From the NCBI RefSeq assembly GCF_019266065.1, contig NZ_LPNR01000109.1, positions 1 through 64,000 on the forward strand: a stretch of DNA of 64,000 nt, in the 5' to 3' direction. The first letter of the stretch is position 1; each line of letters starts with the position of its first letter. Shown piece by piece: positions 9,089 to 17,100 of this stretch. A program made the translations under genes and the position numbers. This stretch comes from Nocardia sp. MH4. Lineage in GTDB: Bacteria > Actinomycetota > Actinomycetes > Mycobacteriales > Mycobacteriaceae. The notes under the pieces are model-generated. The model was not told where the DNA came from. It saw nothing but the letters and a program-made list of their open reading frames with translations, and searched no databases.

Positions 9089-9400
9089 ATGATCTCTCGC
9101 AAGACCCTCGCCGCCACCGGTGCCGCCGCTGCCGCCGCCGTGATGTTCCTCGGCCCCGTCGCTGTCGCGGGTGCCGATTCCGGCTCGGCGACCGGATCCT
9201 TCAGCGGCTCGGCCGATCTGGCCAGCGGCTCCGCCGATCTGTCCTCGGGTTCGGCCGCGCTGACCACCGGTTCGGCCGCAGGCGCAGGCGTGCTCGACTC
9301 GGGCAGCTCGGCACTCGACGGCGGTACCTCCGCGCTGGTCAATGTCATCGACCTGATCACCGGTATCAACGGTCTGCTCCCGGCGCCCGCGGCTTCCTGA
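9089..9400 (+). CDS. Small secreted Ser/Gly/Ala-rich protein
   Basis: A 103-residue protein with a typical Sec signal peptide: MISRKT, a run of Ala/Val/Leu, then a likely cleavage after VAGA near residue 29. The mature part has a degenerate repeat of about eight residues (GSADLASGSADLSSGSAAL and similar) to about residue 75, then a short hydrophobic amphipathic tail (ALVNVIDLITGINGLLP). There are no cysteines. It resembles small exported proteins of mycolate actinobacteria in general style, but I cannot assign a family. It is flanked on the 3' side by a perfect terminator, so probably transcribed alone. A cell-wall or surface role is inference. Confidence 0.82.
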   Translation: MISRKTLAATGAAAAAAVMFLGPVAVAGADSGSATGSFSGSADLASGSADLSSGSAALTTGSAAGAGVLDSGSSALDGGTSALVNVIDLITGINGLLPAPAAS

Positions 9401-9423
9401 TCTTTGCCCGGGCAAGCTTTTCC

Positions 9424-9468
9424 GGAATTCGGCGGCGGGTGTGAATCCGCCGCCGAATTCCGCTTTTT
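9424..9468 (+). terminator. Strong Rho-independent terminator
   Basis: A perfect 15-bp stem (GGAATTCGGCGGCGG / CCGCCGCCGAATTCC) with an 8-nt loop is followed by GC and five T residues. It ends the transcript of the small secreted protein and shields menD. Confidence 0.9.
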
Positions 9469-9665
9469 CGGCGTGCCCGGCGCGGAGTTGTCGAATGGCG
9501 CGCAGGTCATGACGGAAATGCTTCCGTGGGTGCCCCTATCGACCGGCCGAAACAGGTGAACATGCCGCTGCCGTCCCGGTTCCGGGGGAGTGTGCACCCG
9601 GCCGGTGATGCAGACAACGCGGGCCGGGGGCAGACGGGCGTGGTCCGGTCTGACAGTCTGGGATT

Positions 9666-11297
9666 GTGAATCCGTCAACTGCGCAGGCACGAGTGGTCGT
9701 CGACGAGCTCGTGCGCGGCGGCGTCCGCGAGGTCGTGCTGTGCCCCGGATCGCGTAACGCCCCACTGGCCTTCGCGCTGCAGGCGGCCGATGTCGCCGGG
9801 CAGCTGCGGCTGCACATGCGCATCGACGAGCGCACCGCCGGTTTCCTCGCGGTCGGGCTCGCGGTGTCGTCCGGGCGGCCGGTGCCGGTCGTGATGACCT
9901 CGGGCACCGCCGTCGCCAACCTCGGTCCCGCCGTGCTCGAGGCCAACTACGCCCGGGTGCCGCTGATCGTGATCAGCGCGAACCGGCCCTACGAGATGCT
10001 CGGCACCGGCGCCAATCAGACGATCGAGCAGCTCGGTCTGTTCGGCAGCCAGGTGCGGGCCACCATCAGTCTCGGACTGGCCGAAGCCGAGGCGGGGGAG
10101 TCGGCCTATCCGCGGCAGAACAGCGTGTGGCGCTCCTCGGTCTGCCGGGTGCTCGCCGCGGCGCGTGGCACCAGGTCGGGCAATGCCGGGCCGGTGCAGT
10201 TCGACATCCCCCTGCGCGAGCCGTTGGTCCCCGAGCTGTCCGACGATCCGCTGCCCGTCGGCCGCGACGGCGAACGGCCATGGACCGCCACCCAGTACGC
10301 CACCCTCGACGTGCCACTCGACATCGACCTGACGCCCGACACCGTCGTCATCTCCGGCCACGGCGCGCGGCTGCTACCCGAACTCGCCGAGCTGCCGACC
10401 GTCGCCGAGCCGACGGCGCCGATGCACGGTCCCGCGCTGCACCCGCTCGCGCTGTCGCTGCTGAAGCCGACGCAGGCGATCATCACCGGCCGCCCGACCC
10501 TGCATCGGCAGGTCTCGCGGGTGCTCGCCGACCCGAATGTCACCGTCTTCGCGCTCACCACCGGCCCGCGCTGGCCCGATGTCTCCGGCAATGTCGTCGG
10601 CACCGGCACCCGCGCGGTCACCACCGGCGCGCCGCGACCGGAGTGGCTGGCGCGCTGCGCCGACCTGAACCGGCAGGCCGAATCGGTGGTGCGCGCCGAA
10701 CTGGCCACCCACCCCAAGGCCACCGGCCTGCACGTGGCCGCCGTCGTCATGGACGCGCTGCGCGAGGGCGACCAGCTGCTGCTCGGCGCGTCGAACCCGG
10801 TCCGCGACGCGGCGCTGGTCTCGCATCCGCGACCCGGCGTGCGGGTGCTGTCCAACCGCGGCGTCGCCGGGATCGACGGCACCGTCTCCGGTGCGGTCGG
10901 CGCGGCACTGGCCCATCCGGGCCGCACCATCGCGCTGATGGGTGATCTGACCTTCCTGCACGACGCGTCCGGCCTGCTGATCGGGCGCGGCGAACCACGG
11001 CCCGACAACCTCACCATCGTCGTCGCCAACGACGACGGCGGCGGCATCTTCGAGCTGCTCGAACAGGGCGATCCGCAGTACGCGGGCGTGTTCGAGCGGG
11101 TCTTCGGCACCCCGCACGGGATGGACCTGGCCGCCCTGTGCGCGGCCTATCGCATTCCGCACCGCCAGGTCGACCCGGAAGAGCTGGCCGTCGAGCTGGC
11201 GGATGACGCGCACGGCCTGCGCGTGCTCGAGGTCGCCACGGAGCGCTCCAGCCTGCGCGAACTGCACGCCACCGTGCGCACGAAGATCGCCGGCTAG
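9666..11297 (+). CDS. menD: 2-succinyl-5-enolpyruvyl-6-hydroxy-3-cyclohexene-1-carboxylate synthase
   Basis: A 543-residue thiamine diphosphate enzyme that joins isochorismate and 2-oxoglutarate, the first committed step of menaquinone synthesis. The N-terminus has CPGSRNAPLAFAL and RIDERTAGF (containing the conserved ThDP-activating Glu), the middle has TSGTAVANLGPAV, and the C-terminal ThDP/Mg site is in GDLTFLHDASGLL...NDDGGGIFELL. GTG at 9666 (VNPSTAQARVVV) gives the family's normal N-terminus. It is on the strand opposite menB/menE. menC, which I recall just upstream of menD in mycobacteria, is not present. Confidence 0.96.
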   Translation: MNPSTAQARVVVDELVRGGVREVVLCPGSRNAPLAFALQAADVAGQLRLHMRIDERTAGFLAVGLAVSSGRPVPVVMTSGTAVANLGPAVLEANYARVPLIVISANRPYEMLGTGANQTIEQLGLFGSQVRATISLGLAEAEAGESAYPRQNSVWRSSVCRVLAAARGTRSGNAGPVQFDIPLREPLVPELSDDPLPVGRDGERPWTATQYATLDVPLDIDLTPDTVVISGHGARLLPELAELPTVAEPTAPMHGPALHPLALSLLKPTQAIITGRPTLHRQVSRVLADPNVTVFALTTGPRWPDVSGNVVGTGTRAVTTGAPRPEWLARCADLNRQAESVVRAELATHPKATGLHVAAVVMDALREGDQLLLGASNPVRDAALVSHPRPGVRVLSNRGVAGIDGTVSGAVGAALAHPGRTIALMGDLTFLHDASGLLIGRGEPRPDNLTIVVANDDGGGIFELLEQGDPQYAGVFERVFGTPHGMDLAALCAAYRIPHRQVDPEELAVELADDAHGLRVLEVATERSSLRELHATVRTKIAG

Positions 11298-11310
11298 CCG
11301 AGCGCCGCGG

Positions 11311-11550
11311 TCAGGGCTCCTCGACGAACTCGTCCTCGTAGGGGACGGGGATGGTCTGCTCGATCACGTCGGCGGGGTTCGCGGTGTCGGCGTCGCGGTC
11401 GATGTTGGCCGCCATCTCGTCGGAGTAGTCGGCGGCATCGGAGAACGCCGGGTCATCGGGATCGTCGGCGGCGAAGGCCGATTGCTCCTGTTCGATCCGA
11501 TCGGCCTCGGGAACTTCGTCGAGTGGCCGGGCGGCGTCGTAGTCGATCAT
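11311..11550 (-). CDS. Highly acidic 79-residue protein
   Basis: A 79-residue ORF starting ATG at 11550 after AGGAG at good spacing. It has 26 Asp/Glu against only 3 Arg and no Lys, and no hydrophobic core, so it is probably disordered. The strong ribosome binding site and clean ORF make it a real gene in my view. It converges on menD (14-bp gap) and is divergent from the maleylpyruvate-isomerase-like gene. Possible roles for such acidic proteins include DNA mimicry or partner binding, but nothing here shows which. Confidence 0.72.
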   Translation of the reverse strand: MIDYDAARPLDEVPEADRIEQEQSAFAADDPDDPAFSDAADYSDEMAANIDRDADTANPADVIEQTIPVPYEDEFVEEP

Positions 11551-11706
11551 CGGTGCTCCTCGGTTGTCGCCTCGCACGGTGTCGCTGATCGTTGCGTCAT
11601 CCAGCGTGCGCCTATCGGCGGAACTCGGCAACCCGCGCGGCGATGAGATCGCGTGGCTCATCTCGTCACTACTGGTGAACGAGTCCGCCCTCGCCCAGGA
11701 GCGTCC

Positions 11707-12306
11707 ATGGAACCGCAGTTCGACTTCGCCCTCGCCGCCCGCACCCTCGCCGACGTCGTCGCCGGGATTCCCGACGACCTGCTCGACGCGCCGACACCGT
11801 GCGAGAACACCGCCGTGCGCCAGGTGCTCGCCCACGTCGTCGGGCTGACCGAGGCCTTCCGGCAGGCCGCCACCAAGCAGTCCCTCGGCCACTCGGTGCC
11901 GCCGAGCCTGGACAGCGCGCTGCCCGCTGATTGGCGCACCCTGATCCCCGCCCAGCTCATCGCGCTCACCGAGGCGTGGTGGGTGCCCGCGGCCTGGGAC
12001 GGTGACGCCGAGGCCGGTGGGGTGGTGTTGCCCGCGGCGATCATGGCGACCGTCGCGCTCGACGAGGTGACCGTGCACGCCTGGGATCTGGCGGCCGCCA
12101 CCGGGCAGTCGGTCACCGTCGACCCGGACCACTTGGCGATCCTGCTCGAATTCCTGCGCGACACCGATCCGGAGGGCACGCCAGGTCTGTTCGGTCCGGT
12201 CGTCACCGTGCCCGAAGCCGCCCCCGCTTTCGATCGTCTGCTCGGTCTCACCGGGCGCGATCCGGGCTGGCGTCCGGCGGCGATCGCGGCCGACCGGCGG
12301 GTCTGA
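11707..12306 (+). CDS. TIGR03086-like (mycothiol-dependent maleylpyruvate isomerase-type) protein
   Basis: A 199-residue DinB-like four-helix protein. The region TPCENTAVRQVLAHVVGLTEAF carries the first conserved His, and LDEVTVHAWDLAAATGQ carries the second conserved His-x-Trp motif of the family, which binds a divalent metal. An AGGAG sits seven bases before ATG 11707. Relatives use mycothiol or are uncharacterised metal-binding proteins. No catabolic neighbours are present, so the substrate is open. Confidence 0.83.
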   Translation: MEPQFDFALAARTLADVVAGIPDDLLDAPTPCENTAVRQVLAHVVGLTEAFRQAATKQSLGHSVPPSLDSALPADWRTLIPAQLIALTEAWWVPAAWDGDAEAGGVVLPAAIMATVALDEVTVHAWDLAAATGQSVTVDPDHLAILLEFLRDTDPEGTPGLFGPVVTVPEAAPAFDRLLGLTGRDPGWRPAAIAADRRV

Positions 12307-12316
12307 CCGTCGATCG

Positions 12317-12345
12317 CCTGCCTCGACGAGGTCGAGGGCGGCAGG
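12317..12345. terminator. Imperfect hairpin between convergent genes
   Basis: CCTGCC pairs with GGCAGG and CTCGAC with GTCGAG, with a small bulge and a 3-nt loop, just after the stop at 12306 and before the convergent TetR gene. No T-tract, so terminator function is tentative. Confidence 0.4.
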
Positions 12346-12413
12346 TTCCGCACGCGTCCGATGTCGTCGAATGTCACCGCGCACTGGGCGAACTCGTCTC
12401 GGCGCGAGCGCGG

Positions 12414-13025
12414 TCAGCGGACGTAGGCGCCGCCGATCGTGGCGAGGGCGGCCGCCCGCGCCGACTGGTCGGCGGCGCTCTCGTCGATGGGGTCGCCGCT
12501 GGCGAGCAGGCGGTAGTACAGCGGCGCGGACACCGCCGACAGCACCGCCCGCGGGTCCGTGCCCGCAGGCGCCTCACCGCGCGCCACGGCCGCCTCGACG
12601 CAGGGCGCCCATTCGGTGAGCCGGGTGTCGTAGAAGGTGTGCAGCGCCGTGGCGGTGACCTCGTCACCGGTGGCCGCGGCGATGACGGCGCGGAACAGAT
12701 TGCCCTGGCGTGGGTCGGCGAGCGTCTTCGCGACCAGTCGGGCATTGGCGATCAGGTCGTCGAGCAGGGAGCCGGTGTCGGCGCGCGGCAGCGACTGCTC
12801 GGCCATGTCCACGAGCAGGTCGGCGACCAGCCCCGCCGGTGTGCGCCAGCGCCGGTAGACCGTCGTCTTACCGACGCCCGCCGTCGCGGCGACCTCGGCC
12901 AGATCCAGGCTCACGAATCCCCGGTCGGCGATCAGATCGCCGGCGACCTGCAGTACCGACTCGCGCACCCGGGCGGTGCGTCCACCTGGGCGAACGGACC
13001 CCGGCCAGGCGATGTCGTGATTCAT
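12414..13025 (-). CDS. TetR/AcrR family transcriptional regulator
   Basis: A 203-residue repressor-type protein. The N-terminal helix-turn-helix spans about residues 20-65, with GFVSLDLAEVAATAGVGKTTVYRRW matching the TetR recognition region; the C-terminal helices form the ligand pocket. It is divergent from an aldo/keto reductase, with 82 bp between start codons, so it most likely controls that gene and itself. The inducer is unknown. Confidence 0.92.
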   Translation of the reverse strand: MNHDIAWPGSVRPGGRTARVRESVLQVAGDLIADRGFVSLDLAEVAATAGVGKTTVYRRWRTPAGLVADLLVDMAEQSLPRADTGSLLDDLIANARLVAKTLADPRQGNLFRAVIAAATGDEVTATALHTFYDTRLTEWAPCVEAAVARGEAPAGTDPRAVLSAVSAPLYYRLLASGDPIDESAADQSARAAALATIGGAYVR

Positions 13026-13107
13026 AACGGAACTCCAGTTTCATTTAGCGCGCAACGGGTGTACTGTCCGAAGTGTTAACGGAACTATAGACCCTTTAGG
13101 AGTTCTC
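13026..13107. promoter_or_regulatory. Divergent TetR/aldo-keto reductase control region
   Basis: The short intergenic region carries two direct copies of AACGGAACT (13026-13034 and 13078-13086) plus AGTTCTC at 13100, and an imperfect dyad TCCGAAGTGTTAACGGA around 13067-13083. Such repeats next to a TetR gene are candidate operators. An AGGAG precedes the reductase ATG. Confidence 0.45.
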
Positions 13108-14151
13108 ATGGAGTATCGGCGGCTCGGCGCATCGGGTCTGCACGTTCCCGCGCTCGGTTTCGGCGCGGGCACCTTCGGCGGACGGGGCGCGCTGTTCAGC
13201 GCCTGGGGCGATACCGACGCGGCGCAGGCCAGGCGCCTGGTCGATATCAGCCTGGAGGCGGGTGTCACCCTGTTCGACACGGCCGATGTGTATTCCGACG
13301 GGGCCTCGGAAGAGGTGCTCGGCGCGGCGATCAAGGGCAGGCGCGAGCAGGTGCTGCTGTCGACCAAATCCGCCCTGCCGACCGGTCCGGGCGCCCACGA
13401 GGCCGGGGCGGGCCGGGCCCGGCTGATCCGCGCCGTCGACGCCTCGCTGCGCCGCCTCGGTACCGACTACCTCGACCTGTTCCAGCTGCACGCCTTCGAC
13501 GCGGGCACCCCGCTCGCGGAAACCCTCACGGCCCTCGACGATCTCGTGCGCGCGGGCAAGATCCGCTACGTCGGTGTGTCCAACTTCGCCGGCTGGGAGC
13601 TGATGAAGACGCTGTCCACCGCCGAGGCGCTCGGCCTGGAAAAGCCTGTCGCGCACCAGGTGTACTACTCGCTCGTCGGTCGCGACTACGAGTGGGAGCT
13701 CATGCCGCTCGCCGCGGACCAGGGCGTCGGCGCGATCGTCTGGAGTCCGCTGGGCTGGGGCAGGCTCACTGGCAAGGTCCGCCGTGGCCAGCCGCTACCG
13801 GCGGGCAGCAGGCTGCACGAGACCGCGCAGGCGGGCCCGCCGGTGGACGACGAACACCTCTACGACATCGTCGATGTCCTCGATCGCATCGCCGCCGAGA
13901 CCGGGCACAGTGTCCCGCAGATCGCTCTCAACTGGCTGCTCACCCGGCCCACCGTCGCCAGTGTTCTGATCGGCGCCCGCAACGAGGAGCAGTTGCGCCA
14001 GAACCTCGGCGCGGTCGGCTGGCAGCTGGAGCCCGAGCACCGGGCGGCTCTCGACGCCGCGAGCGCCACGACACCGCCGTACCCGTACTACCCGTATCAC
14101 CGGCTGCCCGACTTCACCCGGCTGAACCCGCCGGCGATTCGGGCGGCGTGA
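13108..14151 (+). CDS. Aldo/keto reductase (YajO/AKR11-like)
   Basis: A 347-residue NADPH-dependent (beta/alpha)8-barrel oxidoreductase. The tetrad can be placed: Asp and Tyr in FDTADVYSDG, Lys in LLSTKSA, His in LFQLHAFD. The C-terminal cofactor segment is VLIGARNEEQLRQNLGA. It is divergent from a TetR regulator and stops one base before the convergent nitrate reductase gene. The physiological carbonyl substrate is unknown. Confidence 0.92.
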   Translation: MEYRRLGASGLHVPALGFGAGTFGGRGALFSAWGDTDAAQARRLVDISLEAGVTLFDTADVYSDGASEEVLGAAIKGRREQVLLSTKSALPTGPGAHEAGAGRARLIRAVDASLRRLGTDYLDLFQLHAFDAGTPLAETLTALDDLVRAGKIRYVGVSNFAGWELMKTLSTAEALGLEKPVAHQVYYSLVGRDYEWELMPLAADQGVGAIVWSPLGWGRLTGKVRRGQPLPAGSRLHETAQAGPPVDDEHLYDIVDVLDRIAAETGHSVPQIALNWLLTRPTVASVLIGARNEEQLRQNLGAVGWQLEPEHRAALDAASATTPPYPYYPYHRLPDFTRLNPPAIRAA

Positions 14152-17100
14152 TCAGTACACGTCGCGGACGTAGCGCTTCTCGGCGACCAGCTGCTTCTTG
14201 AAGGCCAGGGCACCGGCCTCGTCCAGCTTCCCGTGGATCTGGGCGATCCGGAGCAGCGTGTCGTCGACGTCCTTGGCCATCCGGGAGGCATCGCCGCAGA
14301 CGTAGAAGTGGCCGCCGTCGCGCAGCCACGACCACAGCTCGGCGCCGTGCTCGATCATCCGGTGCTGCACGTAGACCCGCTCGCGCTGGTCGCGGGAGAA
14401 GGCCAGGTCCAGGCGGGTGAGGAAGCCCGAGCGGAACATGTCCTCCAGCTCGGTCCGGTAGTAGAAGTTCTGGGCGGCGTGTTGATCGCCGAAGAACAGC
14501 CAGTTGCGTCCGGTCGCGCCCAGGGCCCGACGTTCGTGCAGGAAACCGCGGAAAGGAGCGATGCCGGTGCCGGGGCCCACCATGATCATCGGGGCGTTGG
14601 GGTCCAGCGGCGGACGGAAGTGCGGGGCGCGCTGCAGGAAGATCGGCACCTCGGCACCCGCCCGGTCGGCCAGGAAGGTCGAGCACACGCCACCGCGCCG
14701 GGTGGAGTTGCCGGCAGGTTCGCCGTAGCGGACGACGCCGACGGTCAGCTGCACTTCGTCGGGGGTGGTCAGCGGGCTCGAGGAGATCGAATACTGGCGC
14801 GGCTGCAGCTTTTTCAGGGCGCCGAGCCAGTCGACCAGGTCGGTGCGCACCGGGAAATCACGCAGCACGTCGGCGGCCTGACGGTCCCAGAGGTAGTTGG
14901 CGAGTTCGTTGCGGTTGTCGCGCCGCAGCAGCTTGGCCAGCTGGGGGTGCGGATTGCGTTCGGCGATGAAGCCGAGCAGATCCTGACTCACCTTGGTGAT
15001 GTCGTAGTGGGTGCGCAGGGCCTCGGTGAGGGTGAGTTCGCGGTCGTCGAGCTCGATGACACGGCGACCGTCCAGGCCGGTCGCGGTGAGCCACTCCTCG
15101 ACGAGTTCGGGGCTGTTGGCCGGGAGCACGCCCAGCGAGTCGCCGACCTCGTAGCTGGCGTCGAGGTCGTGCAGGTCGAAACCGAAGCGGCGCACCTCTT
15201 TCGACGAGCCCGGCGCGCTGAGTGTTTCGTTGCGCATCAGGGTCGCGCGGACCGGAGCCTGGCGGGTGAACGGCGCCGGGGCGGTGCGCTGGACGCGAGT
15301 GGGTGCAGGGGCGAGGGGGCGGTCGAGCACGATCGCGCCGCCGCGACCGGACGGCCGCGGTAGCGAGGAGCCGGACATCTGGTGTGGCACAGGGGCATCG
15401 GTGTCGCCGATACCCGGTGCGTCGGGTGGGGTGGCCTCGCCCGGGGCCGACCCGCCGAGCGCGGCGAGGACATCGTCGAGCCACTGGTCGGCGGCGTCGG
15501 CGAAGTCGGGTTCGCTGTCGACGCGGGGCACCAGCGGCTTGGCGCCGCGCGCGGCGAAGAGGCGGTCGAGTTTGCGGCCGTGGCCACAGAAGTCGTCGTA
15601 GGAGGAGTCACCGAGGGCGAACACCGCATAGCGGACGTCGTTGAGCCGGACGATGCTGTCCTCGAGCCGGGTCCAGAAGTCGGCGCCGTTGTCGGGCGGG
15701 CCGCCGTCGCCGAAGGTGCTGGTGACGATGAGGATGTCGCCGGTGAGCGCCGACAGCTCGCAGGAATCCATGTCGAGCAACGACGGCTGGAATCCGGCGG
15801 TGGACAGGCGCGCGGCGACGGTGGCCGCGAGTTCCTCGGCATTGCCGGTCTGGGAGGCCCACAGGACCGTCACCGGGGCGGCGGCCGGAGCGTCGGCGAC
15901 CGCAGCTTCGACCGTGGCGCCGGAGGTGCGCGAGTACATCCCGGCCAGCAAGCCGTCGACCCAGAGACGGGACTGGGCCGACAGCGGCGCGCTCGCCGGC
16001 AGCACGGGCTGCCCGGAGACCGGCAGCGACTGCAGTGCGGCGAGGTAGCCGCCGAGATAGATGCGTTCGGTCTCGCTGAGGGTCGGCGAGGTGCCCGCGT
16101 CCAGGCCGAGGATCCCGGCCAGCGGGTGCGCGTTCGGCTGGGCGGACAGCTGGGCGGGCTGGGCCGGCGCCTGCTCGGGCGCGGCGGCGGGTCCGACCCG
16201 GCGCAGCGCCACCGCGCAGGCCTTGAACTCCGGCTGCAGCGAGGCGGGGTCCACCGCGTCGTTGGTGACGGCGTTGATCGTCAGGTATTCACCCTGTTCG
16301 TCGTTCCAGTGGAAAGGAGCGAAGCAATCGCCGGGCCGAACCCGATCACTGATCTGTACCGGCAGCACGGCACGGCCACGGCGCGAGGCGATTTCGAGCT
16401 GGTCGCCGGGCTTCAGGTCCAGCCGCCGCGCGTCTTCGGGATGCACCTCGACGAAGGGAGCGCCGTTGAGCTTGGTCAGCTTGGCGACCTTGCCGGTCTT
16501 GGTCATCGTGTGCCACTGATGCTGCAACCGGCCGGTGTTGAGCAGGAACGGGTAATCGTCGTCGGGCAGTTCGGCGGCGGGCAGGTGCGGTCGGGGGAAG
16601 AACACCGCGCGCCTGCTCGGGGTGGCGAACGCCAGTCGCGGTGTGGTGCCGTCGGATTCGACATGCAGCGGCTGGTGGACGCCGTCGTTGCGGTAGCGGA
16701 TCGGGTTGCGCGGGCTGGTGCTGTCGTTGCAGGGCCACTGCATCGGGCCTTCGCGCAGCCGGTCGTAGCTCATACCGCTCAGGTCGTAGCCGGTGGCCGG
16801 GTTGGTGAACTGCTGGATTTCGGCGAAAACCTCGGCACTCGAGGCGAAGTCGAAGCCGGGGAAGCCCATGGCCGTGGCGACCTGGGCGATCAGCAGCCAG
16901 TCCGGTCGCGCGTCGCCGACCGGATCGACCGACTGCTGCAGCAGGGTGACATTGCGCTCCGAGTTCACCATCACCGCATCGGCTTCGGCCCACAGCGTGG
17001 CGGGCAGCAGCAGGTCGGCATAGGCGTTGGTGGCGGTCTCGGTGTAGGCGTCCTGCACCACGACCAGCTCGGCCGCTTCCAGGCCCGCGATCACGGTCTT

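Noticed and set aside
9148..9330. CRISPR-like or tandem DNA repeat in the secreted-protein gene
   Set aside because: The repetition is at the amino-acid level (GSADLxS) with degenerate DNA and no spacers.
8714..9665. menC or a bpoC-like gene expected near menD
   Set aside because: The interval holds only the small secreted protein, two terminators and non-coding DNA.
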